In this document: positions 23,264-31,312 of the stretch, one piece after another
Layout: each line of letters starts with the position of its first letter
Position numbering within the stretch: position 1 is the stretch's first letter
NCBI GenBank assembly: GCA_017471885.1
Contig: JAFURI010000004.1
Location: 1-36,264, forward strand
From: Clostridia bacterium
GTDB lineage: Bacteria; Bacillota; Clostridia; Christensenellales; Aristaeellaceae
Direction: 5' to 3'
Length of the DNA stretch: 36,264 nt
Made by a program: the position numbers and the translations under genes
The notes under the pieces: model-generated
The model's database searches: none
What the model was told of the DNA's origin: nothing
Seen by the model: only the letters and a program-made list of their open reading frames with translations

Positions 23264-23670
23264 ATATTGTGGTGATGGATGCGCAGGGCGGCGGTATGGG
23301 CCGCATGCTGGTGGAAGGACTCAAACGGGCCATGCCTGATCAGAGCGTGATCGCCGTGGGAACCAACGCGCTTGCGACGGCGGCGATGCTGCGGGCCGGG
23401 GCGGATCAGGGAGCTACGGGGGAGAACGCCATCCGCGTCTGCGCACAGAAGGCGGATCTTATCCTGGGGCCCATCGGCATGGTGCTGTGTGACGCGATGC
23501 TGGGCGAGGTGACGGCGGTCATGGCCAATGCGGTGGCGGCAAGCCCCGCGCACAAGATTCTGGTGCCGGTGAGCCGGTGTCAGGTGACGGTGGCGGGCGT
23601 GCCGAAGCAGACCATGGCGGAGGCTGTGGAGGCGGCCATCAGGGAGGCCGTCAGCCGGGCTGTAAAATAA
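23260..23670 (+). CDS. DUF3842 family protein
   Basis: The 136-residue protein begins with a nucleotide-binding-like loop (MDAQGGGMGRML) and contains GTNALATAAMLRAGADQGAT, GENAIRVC, ADLILGPIGMVLCDAMLGE and ASPAHKILVPVSRCQVTVAG, the conserved blocks of DUF3842, a small family common in Clostridia and of unknown function. The fold is likely a Rossmann-like alpha/beta sandwich in the cytosol. Its start codon overlaps the patatin stop (ATGA). A strong terminator follows directly. The coupling to a lipase gene hints at a shared lipid- or cofactor-related task, but nothing in the sequence proves it. Confidence 0.88.
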   Translation: MNIVVMDAQGGGMGRMLVEGLKRAMPDQSVIAVGTNALATAAMLRAGADQGATGENAIRVCAQKADLILGPIGMVLCDAMLGEVTAVMANAVAASPAHKILVPVSRCQVTVAGVPKQTMAEAVEAAIREAVSRAVK

Positions 23671-23671
23671 A

Positions 23672-23699
23672 AGAGAGGGCGAAAACCCTCTCTTTTTTT
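23672..23699. terminator. Terminator after the DUF3842 gene
   Basis: The arms AGAGAGGG (23672-23679) and CCCTCTCT (23686-23693) with a 6-base loop, then T7. The upstream A residues also allow use by the converging flavodoxin-like gene. Confidence 0.92.
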
Positions 23700-23701
23700 G
23701 T

Positions 23702-24328
23702 TCAGATGAAATTCGTCCACACGCGCTTTTCTTTTTCGGGCAGACCCAGCTGCTCCCTGCCCAGACGGATGCTGTGGATCAGGAAGGCCATGTTCCGGCC
23801 CAGCGCCCGCATGGTCTGCATGCCCTCTTTGTCCTGCCGGGCTTCTGCGGCGGTGTTGCCGTGGATGCTGTTCCAGTACTGGCTGGAGCATACGGGCATG
23901 CCGGAGAGGGTAAAGTACTTGTTCAGCTGATCAAACGCTGCGGATGCGCCGCCACGGCGGCAGGAAACCACCGCCGCGCCCACCTTCATGGTCTTGTCGC
24001 AGCGGGAGGAGTAGAACAGCCTGTCCAGTACGGCGGTGAGGGTGGCGTTGGCGGAGGCGTAGTACACGGGTGAGCCGACCACCAGTCCGTCGCAGCGGGC
24101 AAACTTTTCGGCAATCTGATTCACCACGTCGTCAAATACGCAGCGGCCCAGTTTGCCGCATTGTCCGCAGGCGATGCAGCCGCGCACGTCCATCTGGCCT
24201 ACCTGAAGGATCTCAGCCTGCACGCCGTTTTCCTCCAGCGTTTTCTTTACCTCGCACAGGGCGGTATAGGTGCAGCCTTCAGCGTGGGGGCTGCCGTTGA
24301 GCAGCAGAACGCGGGGCTTGTCATTCAT
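23702..24328 (-). CDS. Flavodoxin-fold NAD(P)H-dependent oxidoreductase with cysteine cluster
   Basis: The 208-residue protein starts VLLLNGSPHAEGCTYTAL, the phosphate-binding loop of the NADPH-dependent FMN reductase/flavodoxin-like fold. A compact CIACGQCGKLGRC motif (about residues 51-63) matches the [4Fe-4S] site of archaeal and clostridial iron-sulfur flavoproteins. GSPVYYASANATL is the second FMN loop. It should bind FMN and probably an iron-sulfur cluster and shuttle electrons, for example to quinones or as an oxidative-stress electron carrier. ATG 24328 follows AAAGGAGG. It lies 14 bases downstream of the phosphodiester glycosidase gene, on the same strand. Confidence 0.88.
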   Translation of the reverse strand: MNDKPRVLLLNGSPHAEGCTYTALCEVKKTLEENGVQAEILQVGQMDVRGCIACGQCGKLGRCVFDDVVNQIAEKFARCDGLVVGSPVYYASANATLTAVLDRLFYSSRCDKTMKVGAAVVSCRRGGASAAFDQLNKYFTLSGMPVCSSQYWNSIHGNTAAEARQDKEGMQTMRALGRNMAFLIHSIRLGREQLGLPEKEKRVWTNFI

Positions 24329-24342
24329 CAGAAGCGCCTCCT

Positions 24343-25221
24343 TTACGGTTTGTCAGTCAGTTCCACGAACACCATGGCGTCCGTGTCTTTGGTGGTGTTG
24401 CCGTGCATGGTCTTGAGCAGCCGCCAGTTTTCCTCCCGGTACAGAAGCGCCGAGGAGGGGCCGCCGTCCAGGTTATACGCCCACTCCGGCTGAATATACT
24501 CCAGCAGGAAGTCCACGCTGTCCACCAGCTTCATGCCGGTGCTGCGCTTGTTGGATACGGTCAGCAGCACATAATTGTTGGCGTCCTTTTTGGCGATGAT
24601 GGTGCGCTGGGCCTTCCGGTTGGCGAAATCCCAGCTGCGGTCGAGGATATCCGCGCCGTCCCGGATCAGCGGACACTCGATATAGAACGACCACGTCTGG
24701 CTGGGATTCTGCGCAAGGACGGCCTCGGGAGCCTCGTCCACATGCAGGTGCAGCCCGTCCGCCTGCAGGGTCAGGCCGTAGTAGCCCACGCCCTCCAGAT
24801 GGCGGAAAACCTCTCCGTTGGTAATGGTCAGGCTGCCCAGGGGCGTGTAGTGATAATCCTTGCTCACGCCGGGATAGTTCTCCGGAATCCAGGGGAACTG
24901 CGGGCTGACGTAGCCGCTGCCGTTGACGGCCAGCGCCGCGCCGGGCACCTGCTTTGCCATGTCCGAGGGCAGGGACAGGGATTCCTCCCATACGGCCGTG
25001 GCCTTTTTGATCTGCCGTCCGGGATCCGCCATCCAGATGCTTGTCAGGTAGCACACCACGCCCTTGTGCTCAAAGCCGATGATGCGGTACTTGAGGGTTT
25101 CCGTGTCGTAATCATTCATCAGCTTGCCCTCCACAGGCGGCTCCCACACGGGGAGAGGCTCCGCAAGCGCGGAAGAGAGCAGCAGGACGAGGATCAGCAT
25201 AAGCGCGGCAAGTCGTTTCAT
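24343..25221 (-). CDS. Secreted phosphodiester glycosidase family protein (NAGPA domain), copy 1
   Basis: Start at ATG 25221 (292 residues), with a signal peptide (MKRLAALMLILVLLLSSALA, cleavage near residue 20). The C-terminal half carries the NAGPA signature: a region ending WAYNLDGGPSSALLY (about 255-269), with preceding VNGSGYVSP and LTITNGEV strands. The family includes the uncovering enzyme that removes GlcNAc from phosphodiesters; bacterial members probably cleave phosphodiester-linked sugars of wall polymers or exopolysaccharide. The protein should be exported to the cell surface. It is the first gene of a short minus-strand unit with the flavodoxin-like gene and is divergent from nifJ. 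A second, distinct NAGPA gene lies 3.6 kb away at 28863-29744. Confidence 0.88.
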   Translation of the reverse strand: MKRLAALMLILVLLLSSALAEPLPVWEPPVEGKLMNDYDTETLKYRIIGFEHKGVVCYLTSIWMADPGRQIKKATAVWEESLSLPSDMAKQVPGAALAVNGSGYVSPQFPWIPENYPGVSKDYHYTPLGSLTITNGEVFRHLEGVGYYGLTLQADGLHLHVDEAPEAVLAQNPSQTWSFYIECPLIRDGADILDRSWDFANRKAQRTIIAKKDANNYVLLTVSNKRSTGMKLVDSVDFLLEYIQPEWAYNLDGGPSSALLYREENWRLLKTMHGNTTKDTDAMVFVELTDKP

Positions 25222-25254
25222 GGTCAGGCTTCCTTTCGCACAGGATCTGCTTCC

Positions 25255-25282
25255 AGTATAGCACAAATGAAGGCTCTGTGCA
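25255..25282 (-). promoter_or_regulatory. Promoter of the first phosphodiester glycosidase gene
   Basis: Minus strand: extended -10 TGCTATACT (-10 at 25260-25255), 16-bp spacer, -35-like TGCACA (25282-25277). Start near 25248, about 27 bases from ATG 25221. Confidence 0.55.
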
Positions 25283-25346
25283 TAGTGGGGAGCGTCGCAG
25301 GGCAGGGTAAAATCAGCCCTGTACATGGCAAAAGGAGGCTTAACCC

Positions 25347-28300
25347 ATGGCGAAAATGATCACGGTGGACGGCAATACGGCAGCGGCGATGATGGCCTAC
25401 GCCTTCTCGGACGCAGCGGCGATATATCCCATCACGCCCTCCAGCCCCATGGCGGAGATGGCGGATGAGTGGGCTGCGGGAGGACGGGAGAATCTCTTCG
25501 GTCAGACAGTGAAGGTCGTACAGCTGCAGTCCGAGGCAGGGGCGGCGGGAACGCTGCACGGCATGCTGATCAGCGGTGCGCTGGGCTGCACCTTCACCGC
25601 CGGTCAGGGACTGCTGCTGATGATCCCCAATATGTTCCGCATGGCAGGGGAGCTGCTGCCGGCGGTGTTCCACGTCAGCGCAAGGGCGCTGAGCACCCAC
25701 GCCCTGTCCATTTTCGGCGACCAGACGGACGTGATGGCCTGCCGGGGGACGGGTTTTGCCATGCTGTGCAGCAGCTCCGTGCAGGAGGCGGCTGATATGG
25801 CTGCGGCGGCGCATCTGGCGGCGCTGGAGAGTTCGGTACCCTTCCTGCACTTTTTCGACGGCTTCCGCACAAGTCACGAGATCCAGCGCATCAGCGTCAT
25901 GGAGGACGGGGAGCTGCGCCGTCTTGTGCCGTGGGACAAGGTGGAGGCGCACCGGGCCCGAGGACTGAATCCGGAGCATCCCATGCAGAGCGGAACCGCC
26001 CAGAATCCGGACATATATTTCCAGAACCGGGAGGCCTGCAACCGCTTTTACCGGGACGTGCCGGAAAATGTGCAGCGGTGCTTTGACCGCATGGCGGAGA
26101 TCACCGGACGGCGGTATCATCTCTTCGACTATGCAGGAGCGCAGGATGCACAGGACGTGCTGGTGCTGATGGGCTCCGGCGCACAGACCGCAGAGGAAAC
26201 CTCGGCGCGGCTGAACCGGCAGGGCTGGAAAACCGGCGTGGTCACGGTGCGGCTGTACCGGCCCTTCTGCACGGAGCAGTTCCTGCAGACGCTGCCGCCC
26301 ACGGTGAAGCGGATCGCTGTGCTTGATCGGTGCAAGGAGCCGGGGGCGCAGGGCGAGCCGCTGTATCAGGACGTGTGCGCCGCCCTGAAGGACGATGGGC
26401 GGGGACTGCGGATCATCGGCGGGCGGTATGGTCTGGGCGGCAAGGATTTCACCCCTGCGCAGGTGAAGGCTGTGTACGAGAACCTGCGCGGCGAGGGGAA
26501 GACGCCCTTCACCGTGGGCATTGAGGACGACGTGACCGGCCTGAGCCTGAAGACGGACGAGGATTTTGACGCATCGCCGGAGGGAATCTCCGTCTGCAAG
26601 CTGTATGGCTTCGGGTCGGACGGCACGGTGGGGGCATGCAAGGCGGCTGTGAAGCTGATCGGCGATCGGGGCGGGCGGCATGTACAGGCGTTCTTCGCCT
26701 ATGATAGCCGCAAGTCCGGCGGACTGACGGTCAGTCATCTGCGCTTTGGGGATCAGCCCATCCGCAGCGCGTATCTGGCGGAGCATGCGGACTACGTAGC
26801 CTGCCACAATCCGGCCTACGCAGGGCAGTATGATATGGTCTCATCCCTGAAGGAAGGAGGAACGTTCCTGCTGAACTGCCCGTGGGACGAGGATGAGCTG
26901 GACTCGCGCCTGCCCGCTTCCATGCGACGGGCGCTGGCGGAAAAAAAGGCGAAGCTGTACCTGATCGACGCAGGGCGCATCGCCCGGGAGGCTGGACTGG
27001 CGGGGCGCATCAGCACGGTGATGCTGACGGCCTTTTTCCGCCTGACGGAGGCGCTTCCCTTCCCTCATGCGCTGGAGGGGATGAAGGAGTCCGCCGCAAA
27101 AACCTATGCCCGGCAGGGAGAGGACGTAATCCGGCGCAATCAGGCGGCCATGGACGCTGCGGCCGATGCGCTGCGCCCGGCGGCGATCCCGTCTTCGTGG
27201 CTTCAGCTGAAGGAAGAGGAGGATGCGCCCGGAGAGGACGATTACCTTCACCGCTATATCCGGCCCATTCTGGAGCAGCAGGGCGATCGCCTGCCGGTGA
27301 GCCTGTTCAATCCCTACGGGCTCGTGCCCACCGGCACGTCAAGGTACGAGAAGCGGAGTATTGCGCCCATGACGCCGAAGTGGCTGCCGGACAAGTGCAT
27401 CCAGTGCAACCTCTGCTCGCTGGTCTGCCCCCATGCCTGCATTCGCCCGGTGCTGGCAGGAGAGGAGAGCTATCCGGAGGACGTACCGTCCATTCCCGGA
27501 AAAGGAGCGGATGCGCAGGGCCGGCGGTTCCGTGTGCAGGTGTCGCCAAGGGACTGCACCGGCTGCACCAACTGCGTGCAGATTTGTCCCGCGCCGGGTA
27601 AGGCGCTGGTGATGGAGCCCTTCGATTCGCAGCTGCACGAGGCGAAGCGCTGGGAGTGGGCCATGACCCTGCCGGAGGCGATTCCTGCCCGGCGGGATAC
27701 TGTCCGCGGCAGCCAGTTCCTGCCGCCGCTGTTCGAGTTCTCCGGCGCATGCGCGGGCTGCGGCGAAACGCCTTATATCAAGCTGACGACCCAGCTGTTC
27801 GGCGACAGGATGATGATTGCCAACGCCACGGGCTGCTCCTCCATTTTCGGCGGCTCATCACCCACATGCCCCTATACGGTGAACCGGCGCGGACACGGCC
27901 CGGCGTGGGCCAACAGCCTGTTTGAGGATAATGCGGAGTTCGGGCTGGGAATGCATCTGGCCCTGCAGCAGCGGCGCAGGCGTCTGGCCATGCGGGTTAA
28001 GGAACTGGCGGGGCAGACCGGGCGGGAGGAAATCCGCCTTGCCTGCGGGGAATGGCTTGAAGGCATGAATGATGCGCAGGGCTCGCGGGCTGCAGGGGAG
28101 CGGCTGCAGGCGCTGCTGAAGGATCAGGAGGATGATCTCTCCCGGGAGATCCTGCGCAGCGGGGATCTGCTGACGAAGAAGTCCGTGTGGATGATCGGCG
28201 GCGACGGCTGGGCGTATGATATCGGCTTTGGCGGGGTAGATCATGTGCTGGCCTCCGGCGAGGACGTGAATATGCTGGTGCTGGACACGGAGGTGTATTC

Positions 28301-28829
28301 CAATACCGGCGGTCAGGCTTCCAAGGCTACGCCCCGGGGCGCGGCGGCGAAGTTTGCCCATGGAGGCAAGCAGACGGCAAAGAAGGATCTGGGCAGGATG
28401 GCCATGACCTATGGCAGCGCGTATGTGGCGCAGGTCTCCATGGGCGCGGATCCATCGCAGCTGCTGCGGGCGCTGACGGAGGCGGAAAGCTATTCCGGCC
28501 CGTCGCTGGTCATCTGCTATGCGCCGTGTATCAACCACGGCGTCAGCCTGGCGAATACTCAGCGGGAAATGCGCCGCGCCGTGGAGAGCGGCTACTGGAC
28601 GCTGTATCGGTTTGATCCCCGGAAGGAGCAGCCGCTGACGCTGGACAGCAGGCCGCCGCAGGGCGGGTATCAGGAGTTCCTGCGGGATGAAAACCGCTAT
28701 GCGTCGCTTCTGCGGCAGGAGGAAGGTGCGGAGGAGCTGCTCCTTGCCTGCGAGCAGGATGCGGTCCGCCGCCGCGCAGAGCTGGAGCGCATGACCGTTG
28801 ACACCCGGCCTCCCGCAGGTGTAAACTGA
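25347..28829 (+). CDS. nifJ: Pyruvate:ferredoxin (flavodoxin) oxidoreductase
   Basis: The 1160-residue single-chain enzyme has every expected domain: an N-terminal thiamin-diphosphate/pyruvate domain (AYPITPSSPMAE-like start at residues 25-37 and QSEAGAAGTLHGML), the domain II/III region with SHLRFGDQPIRSAYL, two ferredoxin [4Fe-4S] sites (CIQCNLCSLVCPHAC near 683 and CTGCTNCVQICP near 738), and the C-terminal TPP domain with CAGCG near 802, GDGWAYDIGFGGVDH near 951 and YSNTGGQASKATP near 985. It converts pyruvate and CoA to acetyl-CoA and CO2, reducing ferredoxin, the central step of clostridial fermentation. ATG 25347 follows AAAGGAGG. It is divergent from the first glycosidase gene; its own promoter is not clear. 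The enzyme is oxygen sensitive, in line with an anaerobic host. Confidence 0.98.
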   Translation: MAKMITVDGNTAAAMMAYAFSDAAAIYPITPSSPMAEMADEWAAGGRENLFGQTVKVVQLQSEAGAAGTLHGMLISGALGCTFTAGQGLLLMIPNMFRMAGELLPAVFHVSARALSTHALSIFGDQTDVMACRGTGFAMLCSSSVQEAADMAAAAHLAALESSVPFLHFFDGFRTSHEIQRISVMEDGELRRLVPWDKVEAHRARGLNPEHPMQSGTAQNPDIYFQNREACNRFYRDVPENVQRCFDRMAEITGRRYHLFDYAGAQDAQDVLVLMGSGAQTAEETSARLNRQGWKTGVVTVRLYRPFCTEQFLQTLPPTVKRIAVLDRCKEPGAQGEPLYQDVCAALKDDGRGLRIIGGRYGLGGKDFTPAQVKAVYENLRGEGKTPFTVGIEDDVTGLSLKTDEDFDASPEGISVCKLYGFGSDGTVGACKAAVKLIGDRGGRHVQAFFAYDSRKSGGLTVSHLRFGDQPIRSAYLAEHADYVACHNPAYAGQYDMVSSLKEGGTFLLNCPWDEDELDSRLPASMRRALAEKKAKLYLIDAGRIAREAGLAGRISTVMLTAFFRLTEALPFPHALEGMKESAAKTYARQGEDVIRRNQAAMDAAADALRPAAIPSSWLQLKEEEDAPGEDDYLHRYIRPILEQQGDRLPVSLFNPYGLVPTGTSRYEKRSIAPMTPKWLPDKCIQCNLCSLVCPHACIRPVLAGEESYPEDVPSIPGKGADAQGRRFRVQVSPRDCTGCTNCVQICPAPGKALVMEPFDSQLHEAKRWEWAMTLPEAIPARRDTVRGSQFLPPLFEFSGACAGCGETPYIKLTTQLFGDRMMIANATGCSSIFGGSSPTCPYTVNRRGHGPAWANSLFEDNAEFGLGMHLALQQRRRRLAMRVKELAGQTGREEIRLACGEWLEGMNDAQGSRAAGERLQALLKDQEDDLSREILRSGDLLTKKSVWMIGGDGWAYDIGFGGVDHVLASGEDVNMLVLDTEVYSNTGGQASKATPRGAAAKFAHGGKQTAKKDLGRMAMTYGSAYVAQVSMGADPSQLLRALTEAESYSGPSLVICYAPCINHGVSLANTQREMRRAVESGYWTLYRFDPRKEQPLTLDSRPPQGGYQEFLRDENRYASLLRQEEGAEELLLACEQDAVRRRAELERMTVDTRPPAGVN

Positions 28830-28862
28830 TAGATACCATCTGACAAAAGAGGTCTGATCAAA

Positions 28863-29744
28863 ATGAGACTTGTCTGTCTGCTGCTGGCGCTGCTGACTGC
28901 GCTGACCGGATCCGCTGCCGCCATGGAGCTGACGGAGGATACGCTGTACGATCCCATTCCCCTGCGCGGCGCTGCGCCCTATAAGCCGCACGAGAAATGC
29001 TTCCTGCCGGATCAATCCGGATACCGGGACGAGTCCCTGGAGATCACCGTGGAGACCTTCCGCCGGCATGATACCGCCATCATGGCGGTGCGCGTCAGCA
29101 TACAGGATTCCTCCCAGCTGCGCACGGCGATGGCTGCCAGACCCCCGTCCCGCAAGACGGTAGTGGTCAGCACCATGGCGAAGAAAAACAACGCCGTGCT
29201 GGCCATCAACGGCGATTACTTCAATTACCATGAAAAGGGACTGGTGGTGCGCGGCGGAAAGCTGTACCGCAACCAGCTCAACGGCAGACGGGACGTGCTG
29301 ATCATCGACACGGAGGGGGATTTCACCATCCTGCGCCGCTGCGAAAAGGATGACTTCCAGCGTTATGCGGAAAATACCCTGCACGCCTTCTCCTTCGGCC
29401 CGGGGCTGGTGATCAACGGTCAGATCCCGCCTGATCTGGGCGGCACCGAGGTGGATAACGCCCCGGAAAAGCCTACCCAGCGCATCGCCATCGGCCAGAC
29501 CGGCTATCTGGAATACCTGATCATCGCCACCGAAGGGCCGGAAAACAAGGGTTCCACCGGCCTGACCATTGATCAGATGGCGGAATTGTGCCGGGAGATG
29601 GGCTGCATCAACGCCTATAATCTGGACGGCGGCTCCTCCTCCACGATTGTTTTGCACAACAGGAAAATCAACGCCCTGTCCACGGGCAAGGTGAGACCGG
29701 TAGGCGACTGCATCTACTTCGCCACGCTGATACCGGATGAATAA
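28863..29744 (+). CDS. Secreted phosphodiester glycosidase family protein (NAGPA domain), copy 2
   Basis: The 293-residue product begins with a signal peptide (MRLVCLLLALLTALTGSAAA). The central and C-terminal parts are a clear NAGPA domain: AINGDYFNYHEKGLVVRGG, FGPGLVINGQIP, RIAIGQTG, TIDQMAELCREMGCINAYNL and DGGSSSTIVLHN. These are the usual conserved blocks (NGDYF, GPGLV, NLDGGSSS). It should be an exported phosphodiester glycosidase acting on wall or surface polymer. It starts 33 bases after nifJ, with a modest AGAGG site, and may be read from the nifJ transcript. It is more typical of the family than the copy at 24343-25221, which has diverged. Confidence 0.92.
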   Translation: MRLVCLLLALLTALTGSAAAMELTEDTLYDPIPLRGAAPYKPHEKCFLPDQSGYRDESLEITVETFRRHDTAIMAVRVSIQDSSQLRTAMAARPPSRKTVVVSTMAKKNNAVLAINGDYFNYHEKGLVVRGGKLYRNQLNGRRDVLIIDTEGDFTILRRCEKDDFQRYAENTLHAFSFGPGLVINGQIPPDLGGTEVDNAPEKPTQRIAIGQTGYLEYLIIATEGPENKGSTGLTIDQMAELCREMGCINAYNLDGGSSSTIVLHNRKINALSTGKVRPVGDCIYFATLIPDE

Positions 29745-29750
29745 AAGCAG

Positions 29751-29783
29751 AAAGCCTTCCGCAAACGCGGAAGGCTTTCCTTT
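29751..29783. terminator. Bidirectional terminator after the second glycosidase gene
   Basis: Perfect 12-bp stem AAAGCCTTCCGC (29751-29762)/GCGGAAGGCTTT (29767-29778) with an AAAC loop, then CCTTT. It separates converging genes. Confidence 0.9.
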
Positions 29784-31044
29784 ATGTCAGCATACGCAGC
29801 AGCGCATGCAACATCTTCATATTGACGTCGAACTGGCGACGGTATTTGTCCGTCCCGGCAAAGGCGGCGATGCAGATCACCTCGATACCCAGAAGCACCG
29901 TGGGCGCGGCTGCGCGCTCCGCCTCCGATGCGCCGTATCCGTCCAGCAGCCCCTTGAGGAACAGAGGCCACGCCGTTTCCCACGGTACGTCAGGACGCTC
30001 CAGTACCTCCATCAGTACGCCGGTGGAGGCATAGCACAGGTCGAAGAGCCGGGTGTTGATCTCGCTCAGGTCGAAGTCGATCAGACCGATGCGCCCGTCA
30101 GGCATGTCGATGAGGTTGCCGGGGTTGGGATCCCGGTGAATCACGCCCCGGGGCAGATCTGCCAGCGCATCCAGCCGGGGCAGAAAGCTTTGCAGGAAAC
30201 CCTGGGGCAGATGGGCCTGCGCACGGGGAATCGCCCAGGAACGGATGTGATCATCCAGTCTGACGTCCCGCAGCGGCGGCAGGGACGGCAGGCGATCAAG
30301 AGCGGTGTGCAGGCGGCGCAGCGCTGCGCCGATGCGATGACCGCTGTTTGCAGGATCAGCCAGCAGGGCAGCGGGATCCAGCCGGGAGCCGTCCATGCGG
30401 CGGCACAGGATGATCTCATATGTGCCGTGGGTCAGGCTGTCCCTGCCGTCGGGCAGGGGGACGGGCAAATCGGCGGGGAGTCCGGTTCCGGACAGGGCGC
30501 GGGCCAGCGCAACAACACGCCGGCAGCGGTCTGCGTCCTGATAAGCCTTGAGTATCAGGTCGTCTCCGGCAAAAACCGCGTTGTCAGCGATCATGCCGCT
30601 CCATTCGTATACCACGCTCTGCAGCGGCAGATCCGCCAGCTGCCATGCAGAAAGGACGTTCTTCCAGACTTCGTGGGTCAGCATCAGGTATTGCTCCTCC
30701 TTCAGCTGAAGCCGCCAGGGCTTAAGCGCCCGGTGACGCTTCAGGTATTCGGTGGGGGAGCAGCCGTATTCCCGTACAAAGGCCTTGTAAAAGCCCGCAT
30801 GTGTGTCGAAGCCGTAGCGCAGCGCCGCTTCCGTGACGCTTCCGCCCTGATCCATGGCATACAGCGCGTGGGCCAGCCGGCGGCGCAGCCGGTATCGCAT
30901 CAGCGGCAGCCCCACGTCCTGCTGAAACATGCGGCAGAAGTGCCACAGGGAGTATCCGGCGCGGTCTGCCAGCTCCTGTGCGGTGAACTCTGCGTCGAGG
31001 GTGTCCTCAATCAGATCCATGATGGGCTGCATGCGTTCGTTCAT
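29782..31044 (-). CDS. AraC-type HTH fused to an aminoglycoside-phosphotransferase-like kinase domain
   Basis: Start at ATG 31044, which follows GGAGGG (420 residues). Residues 1-110 are an AraC/XylS DNA-binding domain with two HTH motifs (FTAQELADRAGYSLWHFCRM and VTEAALRYGFDTHAGFYKAF), closing with GCSPTEYLKRHR. From about 145 to 400 the protein resembles the APH/choline-kinase fold: VIHRDPNPGN (catalytic Asp305, Asn310) and LIDFDLSE (metal Asp323/Asp325). A typical AraC sensor domain is replaced by the kinase-like domain. It could phosphorylate or merely bind a small hydroxylated ligand and so sense it for DNA binding. No aminoglycoside resistance should be inferred. The gene is convergent with the second glycosidase gene. 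The fusion is the reading frame itself, not a frameshift. Confidence 0.88.
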   Translation of the reverse strand: MNERMQPIMDLIEDTLDAEFTAQELADRAGYSLWHFCRMFQQDVGLPLMRYRLRRRLAHALYAMDQGGSVTEAALRYGFDTHAGFYKAFVREYGCSPTEYLKRHRALKPWRLQLKEEQYLMLTHEVWKNVLSAWQLADLPLQSVVYEWSGMIADNAVFAGDDLILKAYQDADRCRRVVALARALSGTGLPADLPVPLPDGRDSLTHGTYEIILCRRMDGSRLDPAALLADPANSGHRIGAALRRLHTALDRLPSLPPLRDVRLDDHIRSWAIPRAQAHLPQGFLQSFLPRLDALADLPRGVIHRDPNPGNLIDMPDGRIGLIDFDLSEINTRLFDLCYASTGVLMEVLERPDVPWETAWPLFLKGLLDGYGASEAERAAAPTVLLGIEVICIAAFAGTDKYRRQFDVNMKMLHALLRMLT

Positions 31045-31087
31045 TCTGCTCCCTCCTTTCGTTCCTGATGATAACACGCTTTGCCTT

Positions 31088-31101
31088 CGGAAAGCTTTCC
31101 G
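31088..31101. promoter_or_regulatory. Perfect 14-bp palindrome upstream of the AraC-APH gene
   Basis: CGGAAAGCTTTCCG, self-complementary, 44 bases upstream of the ATG at 31044 and in the gap after the RNase Y terminator. A possible operator; no clear promoter was found with it. The same arm sequences (CGGAAAGC/GCTTTCCG) occur with a 9-base loop at 33228-33252. Confidence 0.35.
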
Positions 31102-31115
31102 TCTTTGCGGACAGG

Positions 31116-31141
31116 AAAACCCCTGCACAAAAGTGCAGGGG
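31116..31141 (-). terminator. Intrinsic terminator of the RNase Y transcript
   Basis: Minus strand: CCCCTGCAC (31141-31133), TTTT loop, GTGCAGGGG (31128-31120), then TTTT (31119-31116). It lies about 170 bases after the RNase Y stop, leaving a structured 3' region in between. Confidence 0.82.
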
Positions 31142-31158
31142 CAAGCAACATGTTTTGC

Positions 31159-31219
31159 GTCGCGGCGCGTCTGTCACGCGCCGTGACCCCGCAAGCCGAC
31201 GCATCTGTCATGCGTCGGC
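31159..31219 (-). other. Twin hairpins with identical pentaloop in the RNase Y 3' region
   Basis: Two adjacent stems: a 12-bp stem (31159-31170 with 31176-31187, one G-T pair) and a perfect 10-bp stem (31195-31204 with 31210-31219). Both enclose the same 5-base loop, CTGTC on the plus strand (GACAG in the minus-strand RNA). The stems differ in sequence but keep pairing, while the loop is identical. This is the pattern of a conserved RNA element, possibly a protein-binding site. A small GGGC/GCCC hairpin lies at 31256-31267. Nothing else recognisable occupies the stop-to-terminator gap. Confidence 0.6.
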
Positions 31220-31312
31220 GCTGGCAGTCAAGCAGCGGCACAGCAGCACGCGGAAGGGCGTATGCCCGAAGGCGCGCAACCCGATCGCGAGCTGGTTCCG
31301 GACACTACCCGG

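Noticed and set aside
29782..31044. Calling the AraC-APH protein an aminoglycoside resistance enzyme
   Set aside because: The APH-like fold serves many substrates (choline, homoserine, sugars, macrolides), and here it is fused to a regulator.
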